Assembly: GCA_964549735.1 (NCBI GenBank)
Contig: CAZJWO010000008.1
Span: 1 to 57,443, forward strand
From: Glo-17 sp964549735
Lineage (GTDB): Bacteria > Krumholzibacteriota > Krumholzibacteriia > LZORAL124-64-63
Direction of reading: 5' to 3'
Length of the DNA stretch: 57,443 nt
The translations under genes and the position numbers were made by a program. Shown one piece after another: positions 24,639 to 33,315 of the stretch. Below the pieces are notes generated by a model that was given only the letters and a program-made list of their open reading frames with translations, ran no database searches and was not told the DNA's origin. Positions within the stretch are counted from its first letter, which is position 1, and every line of letters begins with the position of its first letter.

Positions 24639-25315
24639 GCCAGGTTCAGCAAGACCAGCTTGAGGACGCGCCCGCGGGCCTCGGCGTCGAGGGCGTCGAC
24701 CGCCGCGGCGAGCGCGCGCAGGGTCTGCGGGTTCCGTTCTCCTGCTTCCGCAAGGCCGGCCTGGGCCTGGAAGGACCGCAGCGCGGCGTCGGCGGCGGGG
24801 TCCCAGGCGGAATCGCCGGGGTCGGTCTCGTGCCCTAGCTCCCGCAGCAGCGCCTTCAGCAGGATGCGCTCTTCACGCGTGAAGAGATCGGCGGCGAAGG
24901 TCTGCTCGGCGACCACGATCTGCGCGGGGTCGCGCACGACGATCTGCGGCTTGCCCTGGTAGGTCTCGACCGTGCCGGTCACGCAGACGTGCTTGTCCGC
25001 GAACATCAGGTGCGGTCTGCGCGGGAACCGGCGCGCATCTTTGCCCCAGATCACCACCGTGAACGTCTGCTCGGGATGGCGCCGATCGAAGTTCAGGAAG
25101 GTCGGCTCGCCTTTCAGGCGCGCGAAATGGGAAGCGCCCGCGACCGGTCCGCAGATGGTCACGGTCTTGCCGATGTGCCGGGCGGCCTCGCGCGAAGGGA
25201 CCTCGTCGGCGGCAAGGGCGCCGGCCGTCATGGACAGCGCGCCAGCGAAGACCATCATCGCGGCGACGCCCGCGATCGCGCGGCGCGAGCCGTGCACCGA
25301 TTCCGCTGCGGCCAT
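24611..25315 (-). CDS. Exported OB-fold protein with C-terminal helical, peptidoglycan-binding-like region
   Basis: This is a 234-residue protein. The ATG at 25315 follows GGAGG and starts a signal peptide ending at ALAADE. Residues of about 45-140 are an OB-fold resembling small exported tRNA_anti/BOF-like proteins (HIGKTVTICGPVAGASHFA, PTFLNFDRRHPEQTFTVVIW, VTGTVETYQGKPQIVVRDPA). The C-terminal ~90 residues contain a weak peptidoglycan-binding-like helix set (WDPAADAALRSFQAQAGLAE). OB-folds of this kind often bind ligands or nucleic acid fragments outside the cell. It is convergent with the preceding phosphodiesterase, so both act in the same compartment, but a functional link is only suggestive. 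Confidence 0.7.
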   Translation of the reverse strand: MAAAESVHGSRRAIAGVAAMMVFAGALSMTAGALAADEVPSREAARHIGKTVTICGPVAGASHFARLKGEPTFLNFDRRHPEQTFTVVIWGKDARRFPRRPHLMFADKHVCVTGTVETYQGKPQIVVRDPAQIVVAEQTFAADLFTREERILLKALLRELGHETDPGDSAWDPAADAALRSFQAQAGLAEAGERNPQTLRALAAAVDALDAEARGRVLKLVLLNLAQREEAPSR

Positions 25316-25457
25316 GCGCACCTCCGTTCGTCGGGCCGCGGGAAAGAAGCGGCCGCTGATGACCACCGGGTCTATGCTATGGGCGCCGCCGCGGCCAGGC
25401 AACCACCAACGGCTCGGCATCCGTCCGCAGGGCCCATCTCGAGGAGGAGTTCCGTCC

Positions 25458-26366
25458 TTGAGCCTCAAGCTGCGCAGCGATCTCCTGCTGCTGCTGGCGG
25501 CAGCCATCTGGGGATTCGCGTTCGTGGCCCAGCGCCTCGGCATGGAGCACACCGGACCGCTGACCTTCAACGGGGCCCGCTTCGCGCTGGGGGCGCTGGC
25601 GCTCCTGCCGCTGATCTGGCGGCAGCGGCGCCGGCCGATCGCGCGCGGCGATGCGCCGTCAGAACTGCGGCGCGGCCTGGTCCTAGGGCTGGTCCTGTGC
25701 GGCGGCGCCACGCTGCAGCAGGCGGGTCTGGTCTACACGACGGCCGGCAAGGCCGGCTTCATCACCGGTCTCTACGTCGTCCTCGTGCCGCTGCTGGGTT
25801 TGGGCGTGGGCGCCCGCACGCGGGGGGCGACCTGGCTCGGCGCCGTCCTGGCCGTCGGGGGTCTGTATCTGCTGTCGATCTCCGGGCGGCTGCGCATGGA
25901 CCTCGGCGACCTGCTGGTGCTCGGCAGCGCCCTCTTCTGGGCGGTGCACGTGCTCTTGATCGGTCGCTGGGCGCCGGCGACCGATCCGGTCCGCCTGGCC
26001 TGCCTGCAATTCGCGATCTGCTCGGCCGCGAGCCTCGGCGGCGCGTTCCTGCTCGAGAGCCCGGCGTGGTCCCAACTGCGGGGCGCCGCGGGGCCGATCC
26101 TCTACGCCGGGCTGATGTCCACGGCGGTGGCCTACACGCTGCAGGTGGTCGCCCAGCGTCAAGCGCCGCCGGCGCACGCGGCGATCATCCTGTCGCTGGA
26201 GGCCGTGTTCGCCGTCCTGGGGGGCGGGGTCCTGCTCGGCGAGCGGCTCACGGGGCGTGGCTGGGCCGGCTGCGCGCTCATGCTGGCCGGGATGATCCTC
26301 TCGCAGATCGCGCCCAAACACGCGGCCCGAAGGGGCGACGGCACGGCGAGACGGCTCAGCCCCTGA
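25458..26366 (+). CDS. EamA-family drug/metabolite (DMT) transporter
   Basis: This is a 302-residue inner-membrane exporter of the 10-TMS DMT superfamily, with two EamA repeats. A TTG at 25458 is taken as the start because GAGGAGGAG precedes it by 8 nt and the frame upstream has no transporter sequence. Family features include the opening helix LLLLLAAAIWGFAFVAQRLG, the N-T-L-like segment FNGARFALGALALLPL, and the second-repeat ending AAIILSLEAVFAVLGGGVLL. RhaT/YdcZ-like members export amino acids or metabolites; the substrate here is unknown. It lies alone between the OB-fold gene and a sigma54-like promoter. Confidence 0.85.
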   Translation: MSLKLRSDLLLLLAAAIWGFAFVAQRLGMEHTGPLTFNGARFALGALALLPLIWRQRRRPIARGDAPSELRRGLVLGLVLCGGATLQQAGLVYTTAGKAGFITGLYVVLVPLLGLGVGARTRGATWLGAVLAVGGLYLLSISGRLRMDLGDLLVLGSALFWAVHVLLIGRWAPATDPVRLACLQFAICSAASLGGAFLLESPAWSQLRGAAGPILYAGLMSTAVAYTLQVVAQRQAPPAHAAIILSLEAVFAVLGGGVLLGERLTGRGWAGCALMLAGMILSQIAPKHAARRGDGTARRLSP

Positions 26367-26433
26367 CCAGCCTCGGGCGGCACGCGTCCGGAAACCGATC
26401 AGCGCGAGGGCGGCGCCCACGCTGGCGGCATTC

Positions 26434-26449
26434 TGGCACGGCCGTAGCA
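26434..26449 (+). promoter_or_regulatory. Sigma54 (RpoN)-type promoter
   Basis: TGGCACG-GCCG-TAGCA matches the -24/-12 consensus TGGCACG-N4-TTGCA at all but one position, with the invariant GG and GC exactly 12 bp apart. It is intergenic, with an AT-rich tract after it (ATTAACAAACATAGAG). It points at the small coiled-coil gene starting at 26596. No RpoN activator gene is nearby. Confidence 0.5.
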
Positions 26450-26595
26450 ATCGATTAACAAACATAGAGTTAGCTTGATCGTGATCTACGCCGGGATCAG
26501 GCACGCCATCTGCAGATCGCAGCGCGGCAGGAGCAACCATCAGACGACGCCGCACACCCCCCGGCGGCGTCGGACCCCGGAGGAGGCAGGGAGCG

Positions 26596-26790
26596 ATGTC
26601 GAACACCCACGATGCGCCGACAATGGACAGGGCTCAGCATTTCGACCGGCTGCAGGAGGCCCTGGAAGAGGGCTTGCGCGCCATCAACGCCGCCCGTTCG
26701 CCGGAGGAGGCCGAGCTGGCCCGCCAGCGCGCCCGCCGGCGTCTCGAGGAGCTGAACCGGGAATTCGAGGTTGCCTTCTGCGGCCACTAG
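26596..26790 (+). CDS. Small coiled-coil protein
   Basis: This is a 64-residue, highly charged, helical protein (LQEALEEGLRAINAARSPEE, then RQRARRRLEELNREFEVAF). A very strong ribosome binding site, GGAGGAGGCAGGGAG, precedes ATG 26596. It has no signal peptide. A sigma54-like promoter lies about 150 bp ahead and a strong terminator follows 26 bp after the stop, so it appears to be a complete single-gene transcription unit. Small proteins of this kind can be regulators or assembly factors. No family is recognised. Confidence 0.65.
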   Translation: MSNTHDAPTMDRAQHFDRLQEALEEGLRAINAARSPEEAELARQRARRRLEELNREFEVAFCGH

Positions 26791-26815
26791 AACCTTCCCC
26801 GCGGACGATACGGTT

Positions 26816-26845
26816 CGGCGCCGCCTCGCGATCGAGGCGGCGCCG
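26816..26845 (+). terminator. Strong hairpin terminator
   Basis: A 13-bp perfect stem (26816-26828 with 26833-26845) closes a CGAT loop and is followed by TCGTATTGTT. It separates the small coiled-coil gene from the DUF4097 gene. Confidence 0.75.
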
Positions 26846-26969
26846 TCGTATTGTTCGGGCGCGGTCCGCAGCGCGCAACCCGGCGCAGCCGGACGGCGTA
26901 TCGAAACTTCGGCATGTCCCGGCTCGACGTCGACTCTGTCCCGCTCGCGGGCTGACGAGGAGAAGAACC

Positions 26970-28064
26970 ATGAGAGGTCGTCGCATTCTGGCACTGCTGG
27001 TCATCGCGGCCGTCGCCGCGGCCGGTCCGGCAGCGGCCGCCGGTTTCGAGCGCACGTTCACCTTCGCCGCCGAGGAACTCAGCGTGATGAACCTGATCGG
27101 CGAAGTCCACGTCGCCGCCGCGCCTGGTGATCGTTTCGAGGTGCGCGTGGCTGTGCAGGGCAAGGACGCCGATCCCGATCTGATCGTCCTCGACGTCGCC
27201 GAGGGGCGCGCGGCGAGCCTGGACGTGCGCTTCCCGCTCGATCGCCATCGCGATTACATCTACCCGCGCCTGGGCCGCGGCGGCCGCATCACGATCAGCC
27301 CGCCGGAGGCGGGCGCGAACGCGGGCAAGGGCTGGCTGGAGCGCTTGCTGGTCGGCCTCGGCAGCCGGACCATCACGGTCCGCGAAGCGGGACGCGGCCT
27401 CGAAGTCTGGGCGGACGTGACGGTCCTGGTGCCGCGCGAGCGCCTGGCCGACGTCAAGCTCGGCGCCGGCAAGATCACGTCCGCGCAGACCGAGGGCGAA
27501 CTGGGGCTCATGACGCGCAGCGGTCCGGTCAAGGTCGCCGATCACCGCGGGCCGCTGACCGTCGACACCGGCAGCGGCAGCGTCGAGGTCGACGGAGTCG
27601 AGGGCGACGTGATGATCGATACCGGCAGCGGCGGGGTCGTGGTCGCCGATCACCACCGCGGTGCGCTGCACGTCGACACGGGTAGCGGCGGCGTGACGAT
27701 CGCCCGCGCCGACGCGACGCGCCTGCACGTCGACACCGGCAGCGGCGGCGTCAAGGCGCAGGCGATCCGGACCGACAGCGCCCGCATCGACACCGGCAGC
27801 GGCGCCGTCGTGCTGGAACTCGAGCGCATGGGCGACGGCCCGTTCGTGATCGACACCGGCAGCGGCGGCGTGCGGCTCTCGCTGCCGGCCGCCGCCTCGG
27901 CTTTGATCACCGCCGATACCGGCAGCGGGGGCATCCGCGCCGACGTGCCCGGCGGCGAGGTCCTCGAGCAGGCTCGCGACAGGTTGCGACTGCGCGTCGG
28001 CGACGGCGCGGCCAAGGTGACCATCGATACGGGCAGCGGCGGGGTGACGATCACGGGGCGCTAG
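26970..28064 (+). CDS. Exported DUF4097-family protein with eight DTGSG repeats
   Basis: This is a 364-residue exported protein. The ATG at 26970 follows GAGGAGAAG, and a signal peptide ends at AAAAGFE. The fold is the DUF4097/DUF2807-like right-handed beta-solenoid: FTFAAEELSVMNLIGEVHVA, then repeating rungs of about 20 residues each containing DTGSGG/SV. I count eight (from VDTGSGSVEVDG to IDTGSGGVTITGR). The near-identical DTGSG loops stack on one face and would present rows of Asp/Thr/Ser, suggesting ligand or ion binding. DUF4097 proteins are often found near ECF or stress regulation genes, but their function is not established. It ends 1 bp before the convergent methyltransferase stop. 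Confidence 0.8.
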   Translation: MRGRRILALLVIAAVAAAGPAAAAGFERTFTFAAEELSVMNLIGEVHVAAAPGDRFEVRVAVQGKDADPDLIVLDVAEGRAASLDVRFPLDRHRDYIYPRLGRGGRITISPPEAGANAGKGWLERLLVGLGSRTITVREAGRGLEVWADVTVLVPRERLADVKLGAGKITSAQTEGELGLMTRSGPVKVADHRGPLTVDTGSGSVEVDGVEGDVMIDTGSGGVVVADHHRGALHVDTGSGGVTIARADATRLHVDTGSGGVKAQAIRTDSARIDTGSGAVVLELERMGDGPFVIDTGSGGVRLSLPAAASALITADTGSGGIRADVPGGEVLEQARDRLRLRVGDGAAKVTIDTGSGGVTITGR

Positions 28065-28065
28065 C

Positions 28066-28866
28066 CTATCGGCGGCGGTGCCCCAGGACCTCGAGCTGGT
28101 ACGGCAAGCGGGCGGTGCGGTCCTCGTCAGCGACCGGCCGCCCGCTCGCGTCGCAGACCGCCAGGCGGCGCAGCGGCGAGCGGTCGACCAGCGCGGTCCA
28201 CTGGCGCTCCGTGTAGGTGCGCAGATCGTAGGCGAAGCCGTGGTGTTCGGCGCCGCGCGGCCGGCGCGCCACCATCTCGACGACGACCCGCTCGCGCCGC
28301 GAGCCGCGCTCCGGCGGCAGGTACTGCACGACCTGCGTCACCTGCAGACGACCACGCGTGCCGATCCAGACGTCCTCGTCGCCGAGGCGCGCCGCGTCGT
28401 GCAGATCCAGTCCCACGAGGTAGACCCCGCCCGGCGCCAGCAGGGCGGCGATCTGCTCCAGGTGGGCGAGCACCGCGCGGTCGTCCGGCAGGTGGCGCAG
28501 CGAGTTGACCGGGCAGCAGGCCACGTCGGCGGGGCCGCAGGCGCGCAGCGCGGCGGCCGGCGTCGTGAATTCGGCCTGGATGAGCACGTGCCGGCGGGCG
28601 CGCGGATCGAGGCGCCGCAACCGCCGCGCGGCGTAGGCCAGCATCGGGGGCTGGACGTCGTAGCCGCGCACGGCGAAACCGCGCCGCAGCAGGCCGCGCA
28701 GGTAGCGGCCGGTGCCGCACGCCGGTTCGAGCCAGACGCTTGCGGGTTCGCAACGCGCCGCGAAACGTCGGGCGGCGCGCACCAGGGCCGCGACCTCGGC
28801 GGCGGTGCCGCGCGCGTTGACGACGTCGTAGAGAGCGGGCGTCCGGTAGAGTCCGCCGCCGTCCAT
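28066..28866 (-). CDS. Class I SAM-dependent methyltransferase
   Basis: This is a 266-residue cytoplasmic methyltransferase. The SAM motif I is WLEPACGTGRYLRGLLRRGF (about residues 45-64). It is followed by the acidic end of strand 2 (VRGYDVQPPMLAYAARRL), motif III/IV (ADVACCPVNSLRHLPDD) and motif VI (LLAPGGVYLVGLDLHD). The ATG at 28866 lies 2 nt after the stop of the upstream barrel gene (TGATCATGG), so it is translationally coupled and the last gene of the minus-strand run. The substrate is unknown. Pairing with outer-membrane barrels could mean modification of a secreted or lipid product, but that is speculation. Confidence 0.78.
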   Translation of the reverse strand: MDGGGLYRTPALYDVVNARGTAAEVAALVRAARRFAARCEPASVWLEPACGTGRYLRGLLRRGFAVRGYDVQPPMLAYAARRLRRLDPRARRHVLIQAEFTTPAAALRACGPADVACCPVNSLRHLPDDRAVLAHLEQIAALLAPGGVYLVGLDLHDAARLGDEDVWIGTRGRLQVTQVVQYLPPERGSRRERVVVEMVARRPRGAEHHGFAYDLRTYTERQWTALVDRSPLRRLAVCDASGRPVADEDRTARLPYQLEVLGHRRR

Positions 28867-28868
28867 GA

Positions 28869-30107
28869 TCAGAACCGCAGGCCGAGCGTCACGGACGTGT
28901 ACCGGGTGCCGCGGTCGCTGCGGTCGCAGCTCTCGTGGCCGCTGCCGCCGCGCGGCAGATGGTCGAGGCTGTAGGGCGCGGTGTCGTTCAGGACCACGTC
29001 GGCGTCGAACGGACCGAGGTGAACGCCGAGGCCGAGCACGACGGGCGTGGCGACCGAGACGGTGTAGTCGTACGACCGCTCCTGGTAATCCTCCGCCCAA
29101 TCGAACGTCAGGAGCGACTCGTCGACGGTGCGCTGGTAGCTCGCCGCCGCGCGGACCGTCAGCCACGGCAGCACGCGCGCCTCCAGGCCGCCGCGCACGT
29201 GCAGACGCCACCATTCCTGCCGGCCGCGCTCGAAGCGGGCTTCGACGGGGTGGCGCGCGCGACGGTCATCGTCGCGCCGGCGGTAGTCGACCGACACGAC
29301 GAACAGGTTGTCGGCGTCCGGCAGCACGTTGCAGCCGATGCCGGCGCCGAAGGTGCTGGCGTCGAGGTCGGCGAGGTCGTCGAGGGCGGGGTCGACCAGG
29401 GGTCGCAGATCCCGGTACCAGTGCAGCCGGTAGATCGCCGCGACGTGGTCGGTGATGCCGTGCCAGAGCCGGCCGCGCAGGCCGAAGCTGTCCCAGCCGC
29501 CGGCGTCGACCACCGCGACGCCGCGCTCGGCATGGAAATAATCGACCTCGACATGGGTCAGGTTGGCCGCGAGATCGGCGTAGAGGTTGGCCGCGAGATC
29601 CCAGCGCAGGCCGAGGCCCGCGTCGTGCAGGAAGTCGCTGTCACCGTGCAGGCCGCCGCTTGCCGGCGCGAGCGACACGTCGCTGAACGACGAGGCGAGG
29701 AAGAACGCGCCGATGTCCAGACGTCCCCAGCGGCGGGCCCACAAGAGGCCGATCCAGCCGCCGGCAGCGGGCGACGGCAGATCCTCGCCGAAGTAGAAGG
29801 CGCCGACGCCCCAGGCGCCGCCGCGATCGAAGCGCACGTGCAGGCCGCCGCCCTCGCCGCTCAGGTGGCCGGTGAACGGTCCGCCGCCGCGGTGGTCGAA
29901 GTTGCCGAGCTCGAGGACCGCCTGCCGGGGATAGTCGACGAGGCTGCCGTACCAGCGCAGCACGTTCGCGTCGTCCTCGAGGAAATCGGCCTGGCCGCCG
30001 AGGCTGCGCACGCGGGCGGTCGTGGCCGTCGCGGGGCCCACCAGGCCGGCCGCCGCGGCGGCCAGCACACACGCTGCGAGGAGGCGCCCAGTCGGCGAGC
30101 GGGGCAT
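28869..30107 (-). CDS. Outer-membrane beta-barrel protein (paralogue of the next gene upstream)
   Basis: This is a 412-residue predicted outer-membrane protein. A signal peptide covers about residues 1-29. Mature sequence alternates beta-strands rich in aromatic and small residues (GAWGVGAFYFGEDLPSPAAG, LWARRWGRLDIGAFFLASSF). The final residue is Phe in an amphipathic strand (TRYTSVTLGLRF), the usual BAM signal. It shares the N-terminal pattern ADFLEDDANVLRWYGSLVDY and the block NVLPDADNLFVVS with the 30129-31337 protein, so the two are tandem duplicates diverged to perhaps 30% identity. The conserved DDANV...SLVDYP block is probably a structural plug or N-terminal feature. The role could be porin or scaffold; the cargo is unknown. 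Confidence 0.78.
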   Translation of the reverse strand: MPRSPTGRLLAACVLAAAAAGLVGPATATTARVRSLGGQADFLEDDANVLRWYGSLVDYPRQAVLELGNFDHRGGGPFTGHLSGEGGGLHVRFDRGGAWGVGAFYFGEDLPSPAAGGWIGLLWARRWGRLDIGAFFLASSFSDVSLAPASGGLHGDSDFLHDAGLGLRWDLAANLYADLAANLTHVEVDYFHAERGVAVVDAGGWDSFGLRGRLWHGITDHVAAIYRLHWYRDLRPLVDPALDDLADLDASTFGAGIGCNVLPDADNLFVVSVDYRRRDDDRRARHPVEARFERGRQEWWRLHVRGGLEARVLPWLTVRAAASYQRTVDESLLTFDWAEDYQERSYDYTVSVATPVVLGLGVHLGPFDADVVLNDTAPYSLDHLPRGGSGHESCDRSDRGTRYTSVTLGLRF

Positions 30108-30128
30108 CGTGCAGCCTTTCGATCAGGT

Positions 30129-31337
30129 TCAGAAACGATAGCCCAAGACGACGCCGGTGTAGGTGCCGCGCTGGCCCGCCTGCGGGCCGAACGGGAACGC
30201 GCCGTAGGTCTCGGTCCAGCGCGCGTTGAACACGACGTCGGCCTGCAACGCCCCCGCGTGCAAGCCCACGCCCAGGGTCACCGGCGCCAGCACGCGGATC
30301 GAGCGATCGGCGAACCAGCGGTCGGCCTCGGCGCCGAGGACGCTCTCACGCTCGGCGACGAGCTCGTGTTGCAGGCGCCAGTACTGCAACGCCCCGCGCA
30401 AGCTGAGCCAGGGCAGGACGCGGGACTCGAACCCCACGCGCGCGTGGATCTCGTTGTACTCGACAGCGGCGCGGTCGTACTCGTAGACCCACGACATGCC
30501 GGCCAGGCGGTCGTGCCGCTCGTGACCCCAGCAGTACTCGCCGGAGATGATGACGAGGTTGTCGGCGTCCGGCAGCAGGTTCAGGCCGAGGCCGGCGGCG
30601 GTGCGCCGGGCCGCGAGGTCGGCGGGGGCGGCGAGGACCGCGGCGTAGGCGGGACGCTCGTCGCGACGGTGGTCCAGGACGGGCACCAGGGCCGCCGACT
30701 GGTTGAGGCCCACGAAGCAGCGCGCGCGGGCGCCCCACGTCGACCAGGTCTGCTGGTACGGCAGGGACCACAGGTCCTGCTCAGAACCGTCGTACTGGAC
30801 GTTGACGACCTCGCCCGCGAGGTCGCCGTACAATCCCGGCCGCACGTCCCAGCGGGCCGCGAGCCCGAACGAATGCAGGTAGAGGCCTTCGCCGTGGCCG
30901 TAGCTGCCGGTCGCGTTGCTGCCCTCGAAGTGCGAGGAGAACATGGCCTTGGCGCCGAGCGCCAAGCGGCCGAAGGCGCGGGCGCCGAGCAGCGAGACGG
31001 CGCCGCCGGGAGCGCCGGCGGGCAGGCGCTCTTGCACGTAGAGTCCGGCCGTGCCCCAGCGCCCGGCCCGGTCGAGCTGGGCGTGCAAGCCGCCGCCGCT
31101 GCCGCGGAAACCGCGCGCGTCGTGGTCGAGGTGGCCGAAATCGAGCACGAGTTGATCGGGGTAGTCGACGAGCGAGGCGAACCAGACCAGCACGTTCGCG
31201 TCGTCTTCGACGTAGGCGGCGCCGTCGCCGAGGGCGCGCTGGCGGGCCAGCGTGGCGCCGGCCGGAGTCGCGGCGACCGCGGTGAGCGCGGCGATGAACG
31301 CCATGCTGATCAGCGATGTGCCGAGGTAGCGGGTCAT
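30129..31337 (-). CDS. Outer-membrane beta-barrel protein, tandem paralogue
   Basis: This is a 402-residue predicted outer-membrane protein. A signal peptide ends near TPAGATLA. It shares with its downstream paralogue the N-terminal block AAYVEDDANVLVWFASLVDY, the block LNLLPDADNLVIISGEY, a SRVLPWLSLRGAL strand and a C-terminal Phe strand (YTGVVLGYRF). Its start ATG overlaps the stop of the upstream lipoprotein gene (ATGA, 31337-31334), so the two are coupled. The 21-bp gap to the second barrel gene points to one transcript. Function is unknown. Confidence 0.78.
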   Translation of the reverse strand: MTRYLGTSLISMAFIAALTAVAATPAGATLARQRALGDGAAYVEDDANVLVWFASLVDYPDQLVLDFGHLDHDARGFRGSGGGLHAQLDRAGRWGTAGLYVQERLPAGAPGGAVSLLGARAFGRLALGAKAMFSSHFEGSNATGSYGHGEGLYLHSFGLAARWDVRPGLYGDLAGEVVNVQYDGSEQDLWSLPYQQTWSTWGARARCFVGLNQSAALVPVLDHRRDERPAYAAVLAAPADLAARRTAAGLGLNLLPDADNLVIISGEYCWGHERHDRLAGMSWVYEYDRAAVEYNEIHARVGFESRVLPWLSLRGALQYWRLQHELVAERESVLGAEADRWFADRSIRVLAPVTLGVGLHAGALQADVVFNARWTETYGAFPFGPQAGQRGTYTGVVLGYRF

Positions 31338-33286
31338 GGGGTCTCTCCGCCCGGATCGTGGTGGTAGACGACATCGTCGTCCGTGAGGATGAAGATCCCG
31401 CAGGCAGGGTGGCCCGCGATCGCGACGATCGCCTCGGCGGCGGGAACGCGGAGGTCCCGCCAGCCGGCGGGACCGAGGTGCAGCAGGCGACCGTCGATCG
31501 TTCGCAGCAGCACGAGATCGGCACCCAGCTCGACGATCGATGCCGCGGTCGCCGCCGGATCGAGAACCGTCAACAGGCCGTCCTGCAGGAAACCCAAGAA
31601 TTCGCCGTGTTCACTGTCGGCGCCGATGAAGTAGAGCCGCCCCGTGGATCTGCCGGCATGGATGAAACGCACGACGAGATCCCGCTCCGGCGCGACGCGG
31701 ACGGCACGCGTCCCGTCGTAGTGCCAGAGCGGCGAGAGCCCTTCTCCTTCCAGCACGGTGGCCAGATAGAGGTCGTCGGGCGCGAAGCCGACGACGTATG
31801 GGACTTGGTACCACCATTCCTGGGATTCGGCGCCGATGGCATCCAGCAGCCGCACCCAGCTCTGCCCCTCGAGCCCCCACAACTCCCAGGCCATCCGCTC
31901 GCCCTCCCAGCGCACGATGCGCGGGCGCAACGCGTCGTCGATCCACCAGCGTTCGTAATAGCGATCGAACGGCGGCAATTCCTGCCAGACGCCGCCGCGT
32001 GGCAAGATCGAGAATCGGTTCGGCTCCGTGTACCGCTCGCGGATGGCGAGCGCGCCGCTGGCGAGGGTCGTGATGTCGCGCGCTTCGAACGGCAGGCCGA
32101 TCTCGCGCCATTCCCCCTCGTCGCGGCGGAACAGACGGCCCCCATCGTCGAGGATGTAGAGATCGTTGTCATCGGTCGCGATCGTGCGTACCGATCGGCT
32201 CTCCGGTGCGGGCAGCAGATCCACGGCGTCCAGGCTCAGATCGGCTTGCCAGGTCAGGCGCAGGAACCGCGCGGAATGGCCGACCGCGAAGATGTGCGGA
32301 CCGTGGCGCCCCGCCAGGACGGGCACCGCGAGGTCGTTCAGGCTTTGGGCCGTGTCGTAAAGGGGAGTCAGTGTGCAGTCGTCGAACCGGTCGAGCCGCT
32401 GGTTCAGATCGATGACCAGGCTACGGGATTGGACGAACCCGGATACTTGATACGCGAGAGGGCGACACAGTTCGGTGAGTTTGCCGTCCGGACGGACGCG
32501 GTAGACGGTGAACCACAGGTCGTCGAACCAGATGCCGCGATCTACCAGAACCAGATCGCCGTCGGCGTCCCTGAAGCGAACGAAATCGTCCGCTGGACGC
32601 CACCCATCCTCTGCGAAGCGCCAAATTTGTCCGGACGAGGCGGCCAGCAACGGTCGACCGGCGCCGGGCGACCAGATGCGCAGGATTCCTTGCTGGGCGT
32701 GCAGACCGTTACGTTGTTCGATCCGCCACTGGCCGCCCACGAGCTGCCAGATGGCCGCGCCGGAGGCTGCCCCCGCATAGCTGCGCCCGCCGACGAACAC
32801 GTCGCCGAGCGCCGGATTGCAGACCGTCGTCAGGTCCGCAACTAGCTGATGGACGAGGTGCCACCGCCGACCGTCCCAGCGCAGAATGTGGCCGCTTCGG
32901 GAGACCGCCCAGGCTTCATCACGCGCGCAGCCGTCGATCGCGACCAGATCCGCGCGAGTGCCGGCAGCGAATCGGCGCACCTGGCGGCCGTCGTAGTGCA
33001 GGATGGTGCCGCGGTCGCCCACCGCCCACATGTCGTCGGCGTCCAGGCCCCAGAGCGCCCGTAGATTCTGGTTGGTGACCGCCGGGTAGACGCGCTGCCA
33101 ATCGCCTTCGTTGCCGTCGTCTGAACCGGAGCCGGGGCGGGTCGGCATCGCGCCGTGTTCGTTGCAACCGGCGGTGAGCAACAGGCCGAGCAGCACGGCG
33201 GGCAGGGCAACGCCAACCGCGAGTGCGATGCGGGGTCGCCCCGGAGTCGGTGCGCGACGCGGGTGCCTGCCTTCTCTGTCGCTCAT
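31334..33286 (-). CDS. Lipoprotein with beta-propeller-like repeats
   Basis: This is a predicted lipoprotein of about 650 residues. A basic n-region, a hydrophobic core (IALAVGVALPAVLLGLLL) and the lipobox LTAGC give acylation at about Cys41. The mature protein consists of WD/Kelch/two-component-propeller-like blades: NLRALWGLDADDMWAVGDRG, DEAWAVSRSGHILRWDGRRW, GDVFVGGRSY, DNDLYILDDGGRLFRRDEGE, DDLYLATVLEGEGL. Blades share the D-D-x-W/Y-x-V pattern of photosynthesis-system-II-assembly-like or BNR propellers. ATG 33298 is an alternative start. The gene's stop overlaps the next gene's start. Because it is coupled to two outer-membrane barrels, it may act as a periplasmic or surface partner. Confidence 0.75.
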   Translation of the reverse strand: MSDREGRHPRRAPTPGRPRIALAVGVALPAVLLGLLLTAGCNEHGAMPTRPGSGSDDGNEGDWQRVYPAVTNQNLRALWGLDADDMWAVGDRGTILHYDGRQVRRFAAGTRADLVAIDGCARDEAWAVSRSGHILRWDGRRWHLVHQLVADLTTVCNPALGDVFVGGRSYAGAASGAAIWQLVGGQWRIEQRNGLHAQQGILRIWSPGAGRPLLAASSGQIWRFAEDGWRPADDFVRFRDADGDLVLVDRGIWFDDLWFTVYRVRPDGKLTELCRPLAYQVSGFVQSRSLVIDLNQRLDRFDDCTLTPLYDTAQSLNDLAVPVLAGRHGPHIFAVGHSARFLRLTWQADLSLDAVDLLPAPESRSVRTIATDDNDLYILDDGGRLFRRDEGEWREIGLPFEARDITTLASGALAIRERYTEPNRFSILPRGGVWQELPPFDRYYERWWIDDALRPRIVRWEGERMAWELWGLEGQSWVRLLDAIGAESQEWWYQVPYVVGFAPDDLYLATVLEGEGLSPLWHYDGTRAVRVAPERDLVVRFIHAGRSTGRLYFIGADSEHGEFLGFLQDGLLTVLDPAATAASIVELGADLVLLRTIDGRLLHLGPAGWRDLRVPAAEAIVAIAGHPACGIFILTDDDVVYHHDPGGETP

Positions 33287-33315
33287 CCCGAACCGCATCC
33301 CCTCGCTCGCGGCGT

